Shown piece by piece: positions 21,684 to 30,249 of a stretch of 30,503 nt of DNA; the stretch's first letter is position 1; each line of letters starts with the position of its first letter. Under the pieces are notes generated by a model. The model was given only the letters and a program-made list of their open reading frames with translations, had not been told where the DNA came from and searched no databases. The position numbers were made by a program, and so were the translations under genes. The DNA comes from a virus. The DNA lies in the IMG/VR virus record IMGVR_UViG_3300044961_000128, positions 1-30,503 of that record. One strand, written 5' to 3'.

Positions 21684-22591
21684 CCGCCCCAACATTATAT
21701 GTCCCAAAACAGAAGAAAGACCTACTCATTGGTGCCGCCGATTTGTATGGTTGGGATCAAATTAAAGTGTGGGCACGTTCTATCAAGGAAAGTGGATTTA
21801 CCGGTGATGTGATATTGCTGGCATATCGCATCCAGCCCGATGTTATAGAAAACTGTGAAAAGTTGGGAATTGAAGTATATCAAATCGGCCACGATTCGTT
21901 CGGTCAAGCAATTTTGCACAATAGTCGTGGCCGAGACACGCAGGCCCATCAGATGCGATTCTTTCATGCATGGCAATTTCTCAATGAAGGTAACAACTGG
22001 GAAAATTATACACATGTAATGATCACCGATGTTCGAGATGTCTGGTTTCAAAAAAATCCACAAGAATGGCTTACCCCCAAATATGGCGTGAGTCGTCTCG
22101 ATCATTCATTTACAGCACAGTCGTTCATTGCATCAAGTGAAGGCATCAAATATGGTGATGAACCGTGGGGAGCCGATAATATGTTAAACGGATTTGGTCC
22201 CATTGTATTAGAAACCGCAAAAGATTGGACAATTTATAATGTTGGTGTAGTGGTGGGTAAGTCACGGGATATGATGGGGTTATTCCTGACTCTTTACAAC
22301 ATGACCGTCGGGCGCTATATTCCCAGTGATCAGTCAGCTTACAACATTCTTGTCAATGAAACAATGCCGAGGAATTTTCTAAAGACGCAACATTCTGACG
22401 GGTGGGCATGCCAGTGTGGTACAGTACTAGACCCGGAAAAGGCACATTATGTTCCTTATCTTGTAGATACACAACCTAGGGTTGTGAACGGTGTAGTATT
22501 GAGTATGCCGTATGAAAAACCATTTCACATCGTTCATCAGTGGGATCGGGTGCCTGAGATCAAACAAATTGTAGAGTCAAAGTTTTTATGA
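21680..22591 (+). CDS. GT-A-like glycosyltransferase
   Basis: A 303-residue protein, with ATG 21680 chosen because it lies in the ATGA overlap with the previous gene; the frame is open from 21668. KDLLIGAADLYGW starts the first strand, HVMITDVRDVWFQKNP at 112-127 holds the acidic DVRD motif of GT-A enzymes, and WTIYNVGVVVGKSRDMMGLF resembles the N-x-G segment that follows in this group. QSAYNILV and VHQWDR near the end are also typical. It is likely to add a sugar to a growing glycan. Neighbouring transferases suggest a multi-sugar structure. Confidence 0.72.
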   Translation: MTAPTLYVPKQKKDLLIGAADLYGWDQIKVWARSIKESGFTGDVILLAYRIQPDVIENCEKLGIEVYQIGHDSFGQAILHNSRGRDTQAHQMRFFHAWQFLNEGNNWENYTHVMITDVRDVWFQKNPQEWLTPKYGVSRLDHSFTAQSFIASSEGIKYGDEPWGADNMLNGFGPIVLETAKDWTIYNVGVVVGKSRDMMGLFLTLYNMTVGRYIPSDQSAYNILVNETMPRNFLKTQHSDGWACQCGTVLDPEKAHYVPYLVDTQPRVVNGVVLSMPYEKPFHIVHQWDRVPEIKQIVESKFL

Positions 22592-24054
22592 AGCAACCAA
22601 TTAGTATAATTGTATGTTATAGAAATCGCGAAGATCATCTTCGACGGTTCGTTCCACATATTACATCATTATTTAGTGATATTAAACATGAAATTATTAT
22701 CGTGGAACAGGACGATGAAGAACGATTTAAGAGAGGCGTATTATTGAATGAAGGTGTAAAACTTGCGAAATATGATCTCGTTGCATTACATGATGTAGAT
22801 TATCTACCGGAATCGGTGGATTGTTATTACGGTGATACCGATGTGGTTCAACCGGTTAAACGGGTCAATTTCATCAATATGGATGGAACACCGCGCGCCG
22901 AGTCAGATATTCCAACCGGATACAGACATTTCAAAAACAGTGTAGACGATGATTTTTATGGTGCGGTGACAGTATTTCGCAAGGAGGCATTTTTCAAAAT
23001 TAATGGTTTCAACTCGTTATATAACGGGTGGGGACTTGAAGATGCCGACCTAAGAGAGCGCATCAAACATTATGGATTATCAGTGAGTCGTAATGACGGA
23101 ACATTTCAAGCACTACCACATCCCGATTCCAATCCAGGTCTACAAGACGAAAATTTTCAAAGAAATCAAATGATATTCTCCAACTGGAGAAATTATTTGT
23201 TCTCTGGTGTAAATACACAAAATCTTACATCGGTTTCCGTTCGGACATCTCTGGATTCATTACGGCATATTAAAGTTCGTAATTTGCTGGTGTTTACAGA
23301 AGAAATGCGTCCGCTATGTAGTGTCGAAGAACTTTCTAAGTTTTATCAAGATTCGCCTGAGAAACACGAATATATCTGGCGAAATATGAAGAATTTAGTA
23401 AACAATACCACATTTTTAAAAGATCATAGAGATTTTGTAATCAATAACAACTGGGGATATGGCAATCGAGCATTTCACTGGATGTGGTATATACTAGTAC
23501 GACAAGCGCCTGAAAATTTTAAGTTTCTTGAGATTGGCGTATTCAAGGGTCAGATAATTAGTCTGATATCACTTTTAAACAAAATACTCGGAAAAAACGG
23601 ATCCGTGTATGCCGTCACACCACTGAATAAGTCAGGTGACAAATATGCAACACACCCCGATATTGACTATGAAGAAGCCATTGCTACCATTTATGCTCAA
23701 TTTGGACTGGATGCCAGTGATTTGGTTTTAATAGAAGGATATAGTAATGATTCGGACATCATCGGCTCGGTTCGCAATTCAGCACCATATGATTTAGTCT
23801 TTGTAGATGGATGTCATGATTACGATGTAGTGGTGTCAGACTTGACTAATTATAGAGAGATGGTTACTATTAATGGACATATTGTTGTTGACGACTCCAG
23901 TAACTATCTGAACATTCCAGATAACTTAATTCGAGCCAATTGGAAAGGCTTAGAAGATGTATCTCGAGCCACCCGAGATGTGTTGGAAAAAGATTCTCGA
24001 TTTGTTGAAGTTTTTGCGGTCGGTCATAATAGAATTTTTAAGAGGATTTTATAA
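22588..24054 (+). CDS. Fusion of GT7/GT2-like glycosyltransferase and methyltransferase
   Basis: Two domains in 488 residues. Residues 1-220 resemble GT7-type galactosyltransferases: SIIVCYRNREDHLRRFVPH, ALHDVDYLP (67-74, with D69-V-D71), and the diagnostic FNSLYNGWGLEDADLRERI near 140-158. Residues from about 300 form a class I SAM-dependent methyltransferase (Methyltransf_24 type): FLEIGVFKG (313-321), YDLVFVDGCHDY (401-412) and HIVVDDSSNY. The linked activities suggest a sugar that is transferred and methylated, for example at the end of a glycan chain. It overlaps its neighbours by ATGA and TAATG. Confidence 0.82.
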   Translation: MKQPISIIVCYRNREDHLRRFVPHITSLFSDIKHEIIIVEQDDEERFKRGVLLNEGVKLAKYDLVALHDVDYLPESVDCYYGDTDVVQPVKRVNFINMDGTPRAESDIPTGYRHFKNSVDDDFYGAVTVFRKEAFFKINGFNSLYNGWGLEDADLRERIKHYGLSVSRNDGTFQALPHPDSNPGLQDENFQRNQMIFSNWRNYLFSGVNTQNLTSVSVRTSLDSLRHIKVRNLLVFTEEMRPLCSVEELSKFYQDSPEKHEYIWRNMKNLVNNTTFLKDHRDFVINNNWGYGNRAFHWMWYILVRQAPENFKFLEIGVFKGQIISLISLLNKILGKNGSVYAVTPLNKSGDKYATHPDIDYEEAIATIYAQFGLDASDLVLIEGYSNDSDIIGSVRNSAPYDLVFVDGCHDYDVVVSDLTNYREMVTINGHIVVDDSSNYLNIPDNLIRANWKGLEDVSRATRDVLEKDSRFVEVFAVGHNRIFKRIL

Positions 24055-24707
24055 TGTTTTTTTCGGATGGTTCGGAACTTGACAATAAAATATCAGAAGC
24101 GTTGCACGCCATTCACCTCGGCCAACCGCTTATTATCGTAGATAGTTATGATCGGGAAAATGAAGGCGACCTAATGATTGCGGCGGAAAAAGCCTCACCA
24201 GAAACGCTGGCATTTATTGCAAAGGAAGCTCGTGGAATCATGTGTATCCCAACAGCCGGTGAAATTCTCGACCGACTACAAATTCCAATGAGTCCCAGTA
24301 ATAACAATGATAAGTTTAGTACACCATTTACGGTGAGTATTGATGCCAAAGACGGTGTGACAACTGGCGTTTCCGTGGATGATCGTATGGTTACAATAGG
24401 ATTAGTTCTTGATCCAACAACACAGCCTGATCAACTTGCATATCCCGGTCATTTATTTCCACTTCGTCCACGGCCCGGCCTACTACGTGAACGACAAGGA
24501 CATACCGAAGCTTCAGTTCAGCTTTGTATTTTAGCTGGTCTCAAGCCTGTTGCTATTATCTGTGAGATTATGAACGACGATGGTAGTATGGCTCGGGTGC
24601 CTGATCTAGTGCCATATGCGGAGAGATGGCAACTATCTATGATTTCTATTGACGAGATTATTGAATATCTTGATAAATATGGTATCGAAACTTCACTGGC
24701 TATCTGA
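24054..24707 (+). CDS. ribB: 3,4-dihydroxy-2-butanone-4-phosphate synthase
   Basis: RibB converts ribulose 5-phosphate to 3,4-dihydroxy-2-butanone 4-phosphate and formate, supplying the four-carbon unit of riboflavin. The length of 217 residues equals that of E. coli RibB. Active-site segments are intact: DRENEGDLM (33-41), FTVSIDAKDGVTTGVS (92-107), HLFPLR (133-138), GHTEAS (149-154, with H150) and EIMNDDGSMAR (171-181, with E171). No GTP cyclohydrolase II domain is attached. It is an auxiliary metabolic gene inside a glycan operon, overlapping the previous gene by one base. It may raise flavin supply or provide a four-carbon precursor for another product (inference). Confidence 0.95.
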   Translation: MFFSDGSELDNKISEALHAIHLGQPLIIVDSYDRENEGDLMIAAEKASPETLAFIAKEARGIMCIPTAGEILDRLQIPMSPSNNNDKFSTPFTVSIDAKDGVTTGVSVDDRMVTIGLVLDPTTQPDQLAYPGHLFPLRPRPGLLRERQGHTEASVQLCILAGLKPVAIICEIMNDDGSMARVPDLVPYAERWQLSMISIDEIIEYLDKYGIETSLAI

Positions 24708-24710
24708 ATT

Positions 24711-25679
24711 ATGACGCAATTGGTTACTCGCGCTTACAACCGATTTGAAACGAGTTTTCCTAAAGGAATCATCACGAAGATAAGCAAGGAACCGCGCCTT
24801 CGTGATGAACGTGGTTACTATATTGCTATCAATCGGGATTGTCCTGATCAGGCCGTGTATTTTCCGCGATTTGTTGATTTCGGCACTCGTTCATCGGATG
24901 CCGGTGATGAATATTGGTTTTCGCTCGAATATCTTCGTTATCCCACCCTGTCGGATCTCGTTCTAGGTAAGATTGAACATCTGATTTGGTGGGATAATGT
25001 GTTTCGCGATTTGTCTAGGGTGATGGATGAATGGGACACCGTGAAGGATCCACATCCAGGTAAGAACGATTATACTCGTGAAATGTACATCACAAAAACA
25101 CAAAGCGAGTATAATAAATTCAAGTATGGTTGGTCGGATCAGATTGGTAATTTATTCGATGAAACCGTCATTGGTATTAATAATCGTCCATACTCAAATT
25201 TTCATATTATTTGGCCTGAGATACGTGATTATATAGAACAACATATGTTGGACTATGATTCTGTACTCATTCACGGCGATTGTTGTTTTAGTAATATTTT
25301 TTATTCGGACGGGATGATACGTTTCATTGATCCTCGCGGTAGTTTTGGAAAACTCGGCATATATGGCGACCGTCGGTACGATATTGCAAAGCTGTATCAT
25401 TCTGTAGATGGAATGTATGACTTCATCATCAATGATAGGTTTACTGTTACAACTCACGGTGCCGATCTAGAACTAAAATTCCATCGGTGGCAAGAAGCAG
25501 AACGGGCCTTAGGAGAATTCGAGAAACATTTCTTTCCAAAATATAATCAGAAAGAAATCAAGATTCTTCAAGGCTGTATTTACATCGGTATGTGTGCTCG
25601 TCATTATGATAGTTTGGCTCGACAAACTGTGATGTATGCTACGGGCGTTCGATTACTCAACGAAGCACTGGAACTATGA
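24711..25679 (+). CDS. APH-type kinase / phosphotransferase
   Basis: A 322-residue protein of the aminoglycoside phosphotransferase-choline kinase fold. The catalytic loop LIHGDCCFSNIF (186-197, with D190 and N195) and the metal-binding FIDPRGSFG (205-213, with D207) are clear. The N-terminal lobe is divergent, and WFSLEYLRYPTLSDLV may be the hinge. Directly downstream, with overlapping stop/starts, are a nucleotidyltransferase and a HAD phosphatase, so it probably phosphorylates a sugar or polyol for activation. Similar kinases occur in capsule gene clusters. Antibiotic resistance is unlikely given the context. Confidence 0.78.
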   Translation: MTQLVTRAYNRFETSFPKGIITKISKEPRLRDERGYYIAINRDCPDQAVYFPRFVDFGTRSSDAGDEYWFSLEYLRYPTLSDLVLGKIEHLIWWDNVFRDLSRVMDEWDTVKDPHPGKNDYTREMYITKTQSEYNKFKYGWSDQIGNLFDETVIGINNRPYSNFHIIWPEIRDYIEQHMLDYDSVLIHGDCCFSNIFYSDGMIRFIDPRGSFGKLGIYGDRRYDIAKLYHSVDGMYDFIINDRFTVTTHGADLELKFHRWQEAERALGEFEKHFFPKYNQKEIKILQGCIYIGMCARHYDSLARQTVMYATGVRLLNEALEL

Positions 25680-26449
25680 ACATTATTGTATTGATGGCCG
25701 GTGAAGGGCGGAGGTTTACCGAAGCTGGAATCACCACGCCGAAGCCGTTGGTAGAAGTCAACAACAAAACCATTTTAGAATGGACGACTCGTTCACTGCC
25801 GTTTATTCAACATAAGGATCAGACCATAAATGTTCCCATCTACTCCGAGCAACTTTATTTTGCAATCAGAGAAGAACATGAACAATATGGAATGTCAGAC
25901 TATCTCAAGAGTGTATATGGTAGTGACATCAATATCGTCAGTTTCAAGAAAAGTACTCGTGGTAATTTGGAAACCGCCTACTTTGTGGCTGCCTTGATAG
26001 ACAACGAAGACGATCCGCTATTAGTGCTGGATAGCGACAACAAGTATGATGGAACAGGTTTTCTCAGTACGATATCTGAAGCTTATGACTTTGATGATAG
26101 CATGGTTGTAACTTGTTTTGAACCACAAGACCGCAGCGATAAATGGTCATTTGTGATCGCCGAAGGTAATCTCGCAACCGAGATTTGCGAAAAAGATGTC
26201 TCGGCACTGGATAGAGGTGGCAAGCCGTTGGTTGGAACATTTTGGTTTCATAATACAAATCAGTTTATGGATCATGCAGATAAAATTCTCAGAAGCGGTG
26301 AACGTACTGGTTGGCCTGGAAGAGAAGAGTTTTTCATAAGTCAAGTGCCAAGATCACATATAAAACAGGGCCGACCTGTATTTGTTCATACGATTACCGA
26401 TGTGGTTCCATTAGGTACTCCTGAAGATGTTCAGAGGTTTCAAGTATGA
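25676..26449 (+). CDS. Sugar-phosphate nucleotidyltransferase
   Basis: It probably joins a sugar or polyol phosphate to a nucleotide to make an activated donor. The N-terminal signature LMAGEGRRFTEAGITTPKPL (6-25) is the G-x-G-x-R loop plus the conserved Lys of this family. The acidic LVLDSDNKYDG segment in the middle should bind the metal, and LVGTFWFHN follows. At 257 residues it is the short form without an acyltransferase domain. It overlaps the kinase upstream (ATGA at 25676) and the HAD gene downstream (ATGA at 26446), so the three genes are likely translated together. The nucleotide and sugar are not predictable here. Confidence 0.85.
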   Translation: MNIIVLMAGEGRRFTEAGITTPKPLVEVNNKTILEWTTRSLPFIQHKDQTINVPIYSEQLYFAIREEHEQYGMSDYLKSVYGSDINIVSFKKSTRGNLETAYFVAALIDNEDDPLLVLDSDNKYDGTGFLSTISEAYDFDDSMVVTCFEPQDRSDKWSFVIAEGNLATEICEKDVSALDRGGKPLVGTFWFHNTNQFMDHADKILRSGERTGWPGREEFFISQVPRSHIKQGRPVFVHTITDVVPLGTPEDVQRFQV

Positions 26450-26892
26450 GAATATGTTTAGATATTGATGATACAATAAATTTCTGTAAATCATCCGACG
26501 AAGAATATGGTAATGAACGGCCCCAACCAGGAGCAGTTGAAACGATAAAACGCTGGAAGGCGGAAGGACATTATATCATTTTATATACTGCTCGTCATAT
26601 GAAAACTTGTGACGGTAACCAGGGAAAAGTTTTAGCTAAACAAGCAAAGAATTTATTTTCTTGGTTGGACAAATTTGAAATTCCATATGATGAAATATGG
26701 TGGTCCGCTCCACATGCTGACGTATTCATTAATGATGCTGCAATTAATCATGTTCCGGGTAACTGGGAACATACGACACAGTTGGTTGACTCCATAATTC
26801 AAAGTGGCGGAATCAGAAGCTCTGAATCTCGAAAGAAATTGTTCAGTATGCAGAAAGATCTGACACACAATAAAAGTTCCGAGGACAATTAA
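26446..26892 (+). CDS. HAD-superfamily phosphatase
   Basis: A small HAD hydrolase of 148 residues. Motif I is CLDIDDTI (4-11, with nucleophile D6 and D8), motif II is LYTARH near 45-50, and the acidic FINDAA near 93-98 is motif IV. The cap is minimal, as in capsule-cluster HAD enzymes. The C-terminal 30 residues are polar. Its place right after the nucleotidyltransferase suggests that it removes or checks a phosphate on the sugar intermediate. It overlaps the upstream gene by ATGA and ends 3 bases before the transaldolase. Confidence 0.8.
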   Translation: MRICLDIDDTINFCKSSDEEYGNERPQPGAVETIKRWKAEGHYIILYTARHMKTCDGNQGKVLAKQAKNLFSWLDKFEIPYDEIWWSAPHADVFINDAAINHVPGNWEHTTQLVDSIIQSGGIRSSESRKKLFSMQKDLTHNKSSEDN

Positions 26893-26895
26893 TAT

Positions 26896-27798
26896 ATGAT
26901 TATGTTACAAACAATTCAAAAAATGCCAAAGTTTTTTATTGATACCGCCGATGTTGACTACATCAAGCGTACTTGGGACAAGTTGCTCAAGAACGGTGTG
27001 CAGCCATCATCATTCTTGGGTGTTACGACCAATCCCAATGCACTAGCTAAGGTTGAATGTGATAATTTAGAAAAGCTAGAGTTGTTGGCTTATAAGCTCA
27101 CAAAACTCACGACTGATATTCGTGGAGATAGAAGTGGTGTAGTATATTTTCAACTTCCCAATAGCAAAGCGACTGGTACGGAACTCTTCACATGGGTACA
27201 TCTACTCAAGCGTCTTGGGGATGGTCGTACTCATATTGGTATGAAGATACCGCCATACAAGCACATCCTCGATCAAGTTACACAACTCCGACTCAATGAA
27301 ACGACACAGATTAATGTTACAGGTGTAAGTGATGCAGCAACAGCACTTCGGTGCTTCTCGTATCCAAGTGTAACTTATGTCAGTATTATTCCGGGTCGAA
27401 TGGAGGAGGTAGGAATCAATGCCGACCAGCACCTTCGACTTGTGAATCAACGTTACGGTGCGTTTGATAGAAATCAGTTTATTATTGCCGGTAGTATGCG
27501 TACTTTTGACGGCCTACGTCGTTCGGTGGAGGCGGGTACAGTTCCGACCATCGGCGCTTGGGTATTTGACAGTATGACAGAGCAAGAATATGTTGAATTC
27601 AATGCACTTTGGAAACCGATGGTCATTGAAGGTGATTACGCAAATGACCTCGTAACTGTAGATACGAAGAATCATAATCTTACCATTTCATTTTTTGAAC
27701 AGATGGACGGATTGGGGGAAAAGTTGTATACAGAATTCAGGAGTAAGGTTGGATTGGATACTAGTAGCGTTGCTGATAGGCAGACGCAGACCCCATAA
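26896..27798 (+). CDS. Divergent transaldolase family protein
   Basis: A transaldolase/fructose-6-phosphate aldolase-type TIM barrel, 300 residues. The first strand FFIDTADVDYIKRTWD (13-28) and LGVTTNPNALAK (41-52) are clear, K117 in HIGMKIPPYKH fits the Schiff-base lysine, and TQINVTGVSDAATALR corresponds to the strand that usually reads N-x-T-x-x-F-S. SIIPGRMEEVG and IIAGSMRT match the usual GR-D and AS-R segments. Several positions depart from classical transaldolase, so the sugar substrate may differ. GAGG at 26881-26884 supports ATG 26896; ATG 26902 is possible. Transaldolase genes are well known in cyanophages; here it sits with RibB and sugar activation genes. Confidence 0.82.
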   Translation: MIMLQTIQKMPKFFIDTADVDYIKRTWDKLLKNGVQPSSFLGVTTNPNALAKVECDNLEKLELLAYKLTKLTTDIRGDRSGVVYFQLPNSKATGTELFTWVHLLKRLGDGRTHIGMKIPPYKHILDQVTQLRLNETTQINVTGVSDAATALRCFSYPSVTYVSIIPGRMEEVGINADQHLRLVNQRYGAFDRNQFIIAGSMRTFDGLRRSVEAGTVPTIGAWVFDSMTEQEYVEFNALWKPMVIEGDYANDLVTVDTKNHNLTISFFEQMDGLGEKLYTEFRSKVGLDTSSVADRQTQTP

Positions 27799-27840
27799 AC
27801 GATATAAGCCAGATAGCATTCCATATGAGATTATCAGACC

Positions 27841-28509
27841 ATGAAAGTAGCTTTATGTATTAGTGGACAACCGCGTAATGTCCAATACACATACCCATAT
27901 ATTTACGAAAATCTAATTGAACCAAATAATGCAGATGTTTTCATTCATTCGTGGATCAGTGAAGATATTGTGGGAAAACCGTTCATTAACTCGGGTAATT
28001 TCATTGCCAGCAACATAATTCCACAAAATATTGATCAAATCATATTGGATTTATATAATCCTAAAAAATATATTTTTGAGCCACAAAAATATTTTGATGG
28101 CTCTCGGTATGAAGAGAGAAAATATCCAGGTATAAAACCTGAAAATAGTATTAGTCAACGATATTCGGTTTTCGAATCTATAAATTTAGCTTTGCCGTAT
28201 CAATATGACTGTATTATTCGTATTCGTTTTGATTGGGGCATACAAATACCTGTTGAAGTTGTAGATTTTGAACTCTCTGCGCTTAATTGTCCCGATGATT
28301 CTCCCCACGACAATAGCATCAATGATCAATTTGGATTTGGAAATTCCAAAGTAATGTCGCACTATGGTGATTTATACAACAATATGGATAATTTGTATAA
28401 TAGAAATATACCGTTCTGTGATGAGATTTTACTTTATCATCATATGATGGAAAGAAATATACCAATGAATCTCATTCATATTCCATATCAAATTATTCGA
28501 CAATCATAG
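27841..28509 (+). CDS. Putative glycosyltransferase, 222 residues
   Basis: It begins MKVALCISGQPRNVQYTYPY, followed by NADVFIHSWIS near 31-41. This start is typical of a group of putative glycosyltransferases in lipopolysaccharide and capsule clusters. CIIRIRFDWGI near 125-135 supplies a conserved Arg-x-Arg-x-Asp. No function is proven for the group. The gene is more AT-rich and uses AGA and ATA more than the upstream operon, suggesting later acquisition. It follows a 42-base gap with no evident promoter and no strong ribosome binding site. Confidence 0.65.
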   Translation: MKVALCISGQPRNVQYTYPYIYENLIEPNNADVFIHSWISEDIVGKPFINSGNFIASNIIPQNIDQIILDLYNPKKYIFEPQKYFDGSRYEERKYPGIKPENSISQRYSVFESINLALPYQYDCIIRIRFDWGIQIPVEVVDFELSALNCPDDSPHDNSINDQFGFGNSKVMSHYGDLYNNMDNLYNRNIPFCDEILLYHHMMERNIPMNLIHIPYQIIRQS

Positions 28510-28522
28510 GTTAGTAGAAAAA

Positions 28523-29446
28523 ATGGTTAATACTAAATCGGTTCTAGTAGTTACTCATGGATTTTTCGGGGATATACTATTTGCTTCTAGTATAGCCGAA
28601 CGATTCGTGCTTGACGGGCAATATGAATGTGTGGATTTTGTCATAGGATTTCCCCAAATGCAACAATTGATGAATAATAATCCATTCATAAGAAACGTGT
28701 ATGTGTCAAATACGCCCGGTCCCACTCCGATTTATAACATAAAAAATATTAATGATAGATACGACGCTATTATTAGATTGGGAACATTTGATTTAACTGA
28801 ACCACCGCCATTACAAGTAAAACGTATGGCGGGCTGTAAAACATTAGATGCCGGTTTTACAACCTATATAAGACCAGAAATTAACGATATGGTATTGGAA
28901 CAAATGATAAATTTACGAAATGAGTCGTATTCACCTACAACGCCTATTATTACCGTGATGTCTAATTGGCAGTCCAAAGCGTTCAGTTTTACCGAAGAGG
29001 AATATTGGAGAGGGATAGATGTACCCTATAAAGGTTATGGCGGACGACTCAGAAATATACCAAAGATTATAGATACTTTATCGGAACAATTCTGTGTTAT
29101 TCCCGTAGGATTACCAGACGGAGTAAATCAATATGATAGCCTAAGCATCCAAAATATTAATTCTCTGGAAATTGATGCTGCAATTATAAAAAATTCCAAC
29201 GCATTTGTAGGGGCCGAAGGTGGATTGGCTAATATTGCTTATGGTGTGAGATGTCCCACAATATTAGACAGTGCATTTGTATGGCAACTCTATGGACCAA
29301 ACGGAGTAATTCGTAAAGTTTTACCTGAACCGCAACTGGGGCCACGATTCTATGAGTATACCGGTGTGAATCACGTAGATCTCAACCCCTATTTAAACGA
29401 TGAAGAATTATGTCAACAAATTATCGACAGAATCGAGGCGTTATAA
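28523..29446 (+). CDS. GT9-like (heptosyltransferase-type) glycosyltransferase
   Basis: A 307-residue GT-B protein. The start VLVVTHGFFGDILFASSIAE (8-27) carries the G-D-x-L-x3-P/S loop typical of heptosyltransferases, and the C-terminal domain has NAFVGAEGGLANIAYGVRCP, where family members have a Gly-x-x-H-x-A segment that binds the donor phosphate; here H is replaced by Asn. The N-terminal domain is otherwise divergent. It is AT-rich like its upstream neighbour. Its TAA overlaps the next ATG (TAATG at 29444). A donor other than heptose is likely. Confidence 0.72.
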   Translation: MVNTKSVLVVTHGFFGDILFASSIAERFVLDGQYECVDFVIGFPQMQQLMNNNPFIRNVYVSNTPGPTPIYNIKNINDRYDAIIRLGTFDLTEPPPLQVKRMAGCKTLDAGFTTYIRPEINDMVLEQMINLRNESYSPTTPIITVMSNWQSKAFSFTEEEYWRGIDVPYKGYGGRLRNIPKIIDTLSEQFCVIPVGLPDGVNQYDSLSIQNINSLEIDAAIIKNSNAFVGAEGGLANIAYGVRCPTILDSAFVWQLYGPNGVIRKVLPEPQLGPRFYEYTGVNHVDLNPYLNDEELCQQIIDRIEAL

Positions 29447-30192
29447 TGGAATATGATTTTTTCAATTTTAAACCAGAACCGATGCTAACAATTAATTGTA
29501 GTGTTGTAAAAGATTTTGCTGAATTCAGCGGCGAAGAGTTGTGGGAAATCTCTGATAAAATGCGAATGCATAGATCTCTTAATGCCGTGGATGTAAAATC
29601 ACATGAATCATTGGAACGGTTTTATAGCGATTCGAAAACATATATTTATGATATCTTGACAGCCAATTCGAATTTACAAGGACTGGCCAATAAAATTAAT
29701 AAGTTTATACCCAATGGACTAAAGAATATACACCAACATCCAGGTAAAACCTTTGCTGATTTTGGCGCCGGAACGGGCGTGTTTTGCGATATCATTACAA
29801 AACTTCGTCCTGATGTGGAAGTGCATTATATTGATATTGAAAGTTACATTACCGAGTTTGCTCGGTGGCGTATCAAAAAATACGAATTACCCATTACGAT
29901 GCATATAATTCCTCAAGAGAATTTCGAATTCAAACAAACATATGATATGCTATTTACTGATGCTGTATGGGAGCACTTGCCTCCCGATAAGCAAATTTCT
30001 TATGGAACGAAATTAGCAAATGCGTTGAATGTGGGTGGATTGCTGTATATGATCGTTGATTTATCGGGACACACCGATGATATGCCGATGCATTACAACT
30101 GTGATATACAAGCAGTTCATAACAACTTACGGCAATCGGGATTGACTTGTTTATATGGTAATTACAATTTCGCGTCTGTTTGGACTAAGTAA
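29446..30192 (+). CDS. Class I SAM-dependent methyltransferase
   Basis: A 248-residue protein. The frame is open from 29410, but ATG 29446 is chosen because it overlaps the preceding stop. The SAM-binding motif I is FADFGAGTGVFCD (103-115), followed by EVHYIDIES (125-133, acidic residue for the ribose), MLFTDAVWEHLPP (motif IV region) and GGLLYMIVDLSG. The N-terminal 95 residues are helical and may bind the substrate. Its location among glycosyltransferases suggests sugar or lipid O-methylation, but a small-molecule or nucleic acid target cannot be excluded. Confidence 0.85.
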   Translation: MEYDFFNFKPEPMLTINCSVVKDFAEFSGEELWEISDKMRMHRSLNAVDVKSHESLERFYSDSKTYIYDILTANSNLQGLANKINKFIPNGLKNIHQHPGKTFADFGAGTGVFCDIITKLRPDVEVHYIDIESYITEFARWRIKKYELPITMHIIPQENFEFKQTYDMLFTDAVWEHLPPDKQISYGTKLANALNVGGLLYMIVDLSGHTDDMPMHYNCDIQAVHNNLRQSGLTCLYGNYNFASVWTK

Positions 30193-30213
30193 GAATTTTG
30201 AACTCCACAACCG

Positions 30214-30249
30214 ATGTCGTATGAGAATATCCATTGGACAAAATTATGA
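30214..30249 (+). CDS. 11-codon ORF ending on the next start codon
   Basis: MSYENIHWTKL lies in the short gap after the methyltransferase and ends in an ATGA that overlaps the ATG of the glycosyltransferase at 30246. It follows the same pattern as other tiny ORFs in the window. No ribosome binding site is obvious. Confidence 0.2.
   Translation: MSYENIHWTKL

Noticed and set aside
24711-25679. An aminoglycoside resistance kinase
   Set aside because: Only the general APH catalytic loop is shared; overlap with a sugar nucleotidyltransferase and a HAD gene points to sugar or polyol phosphorylation.
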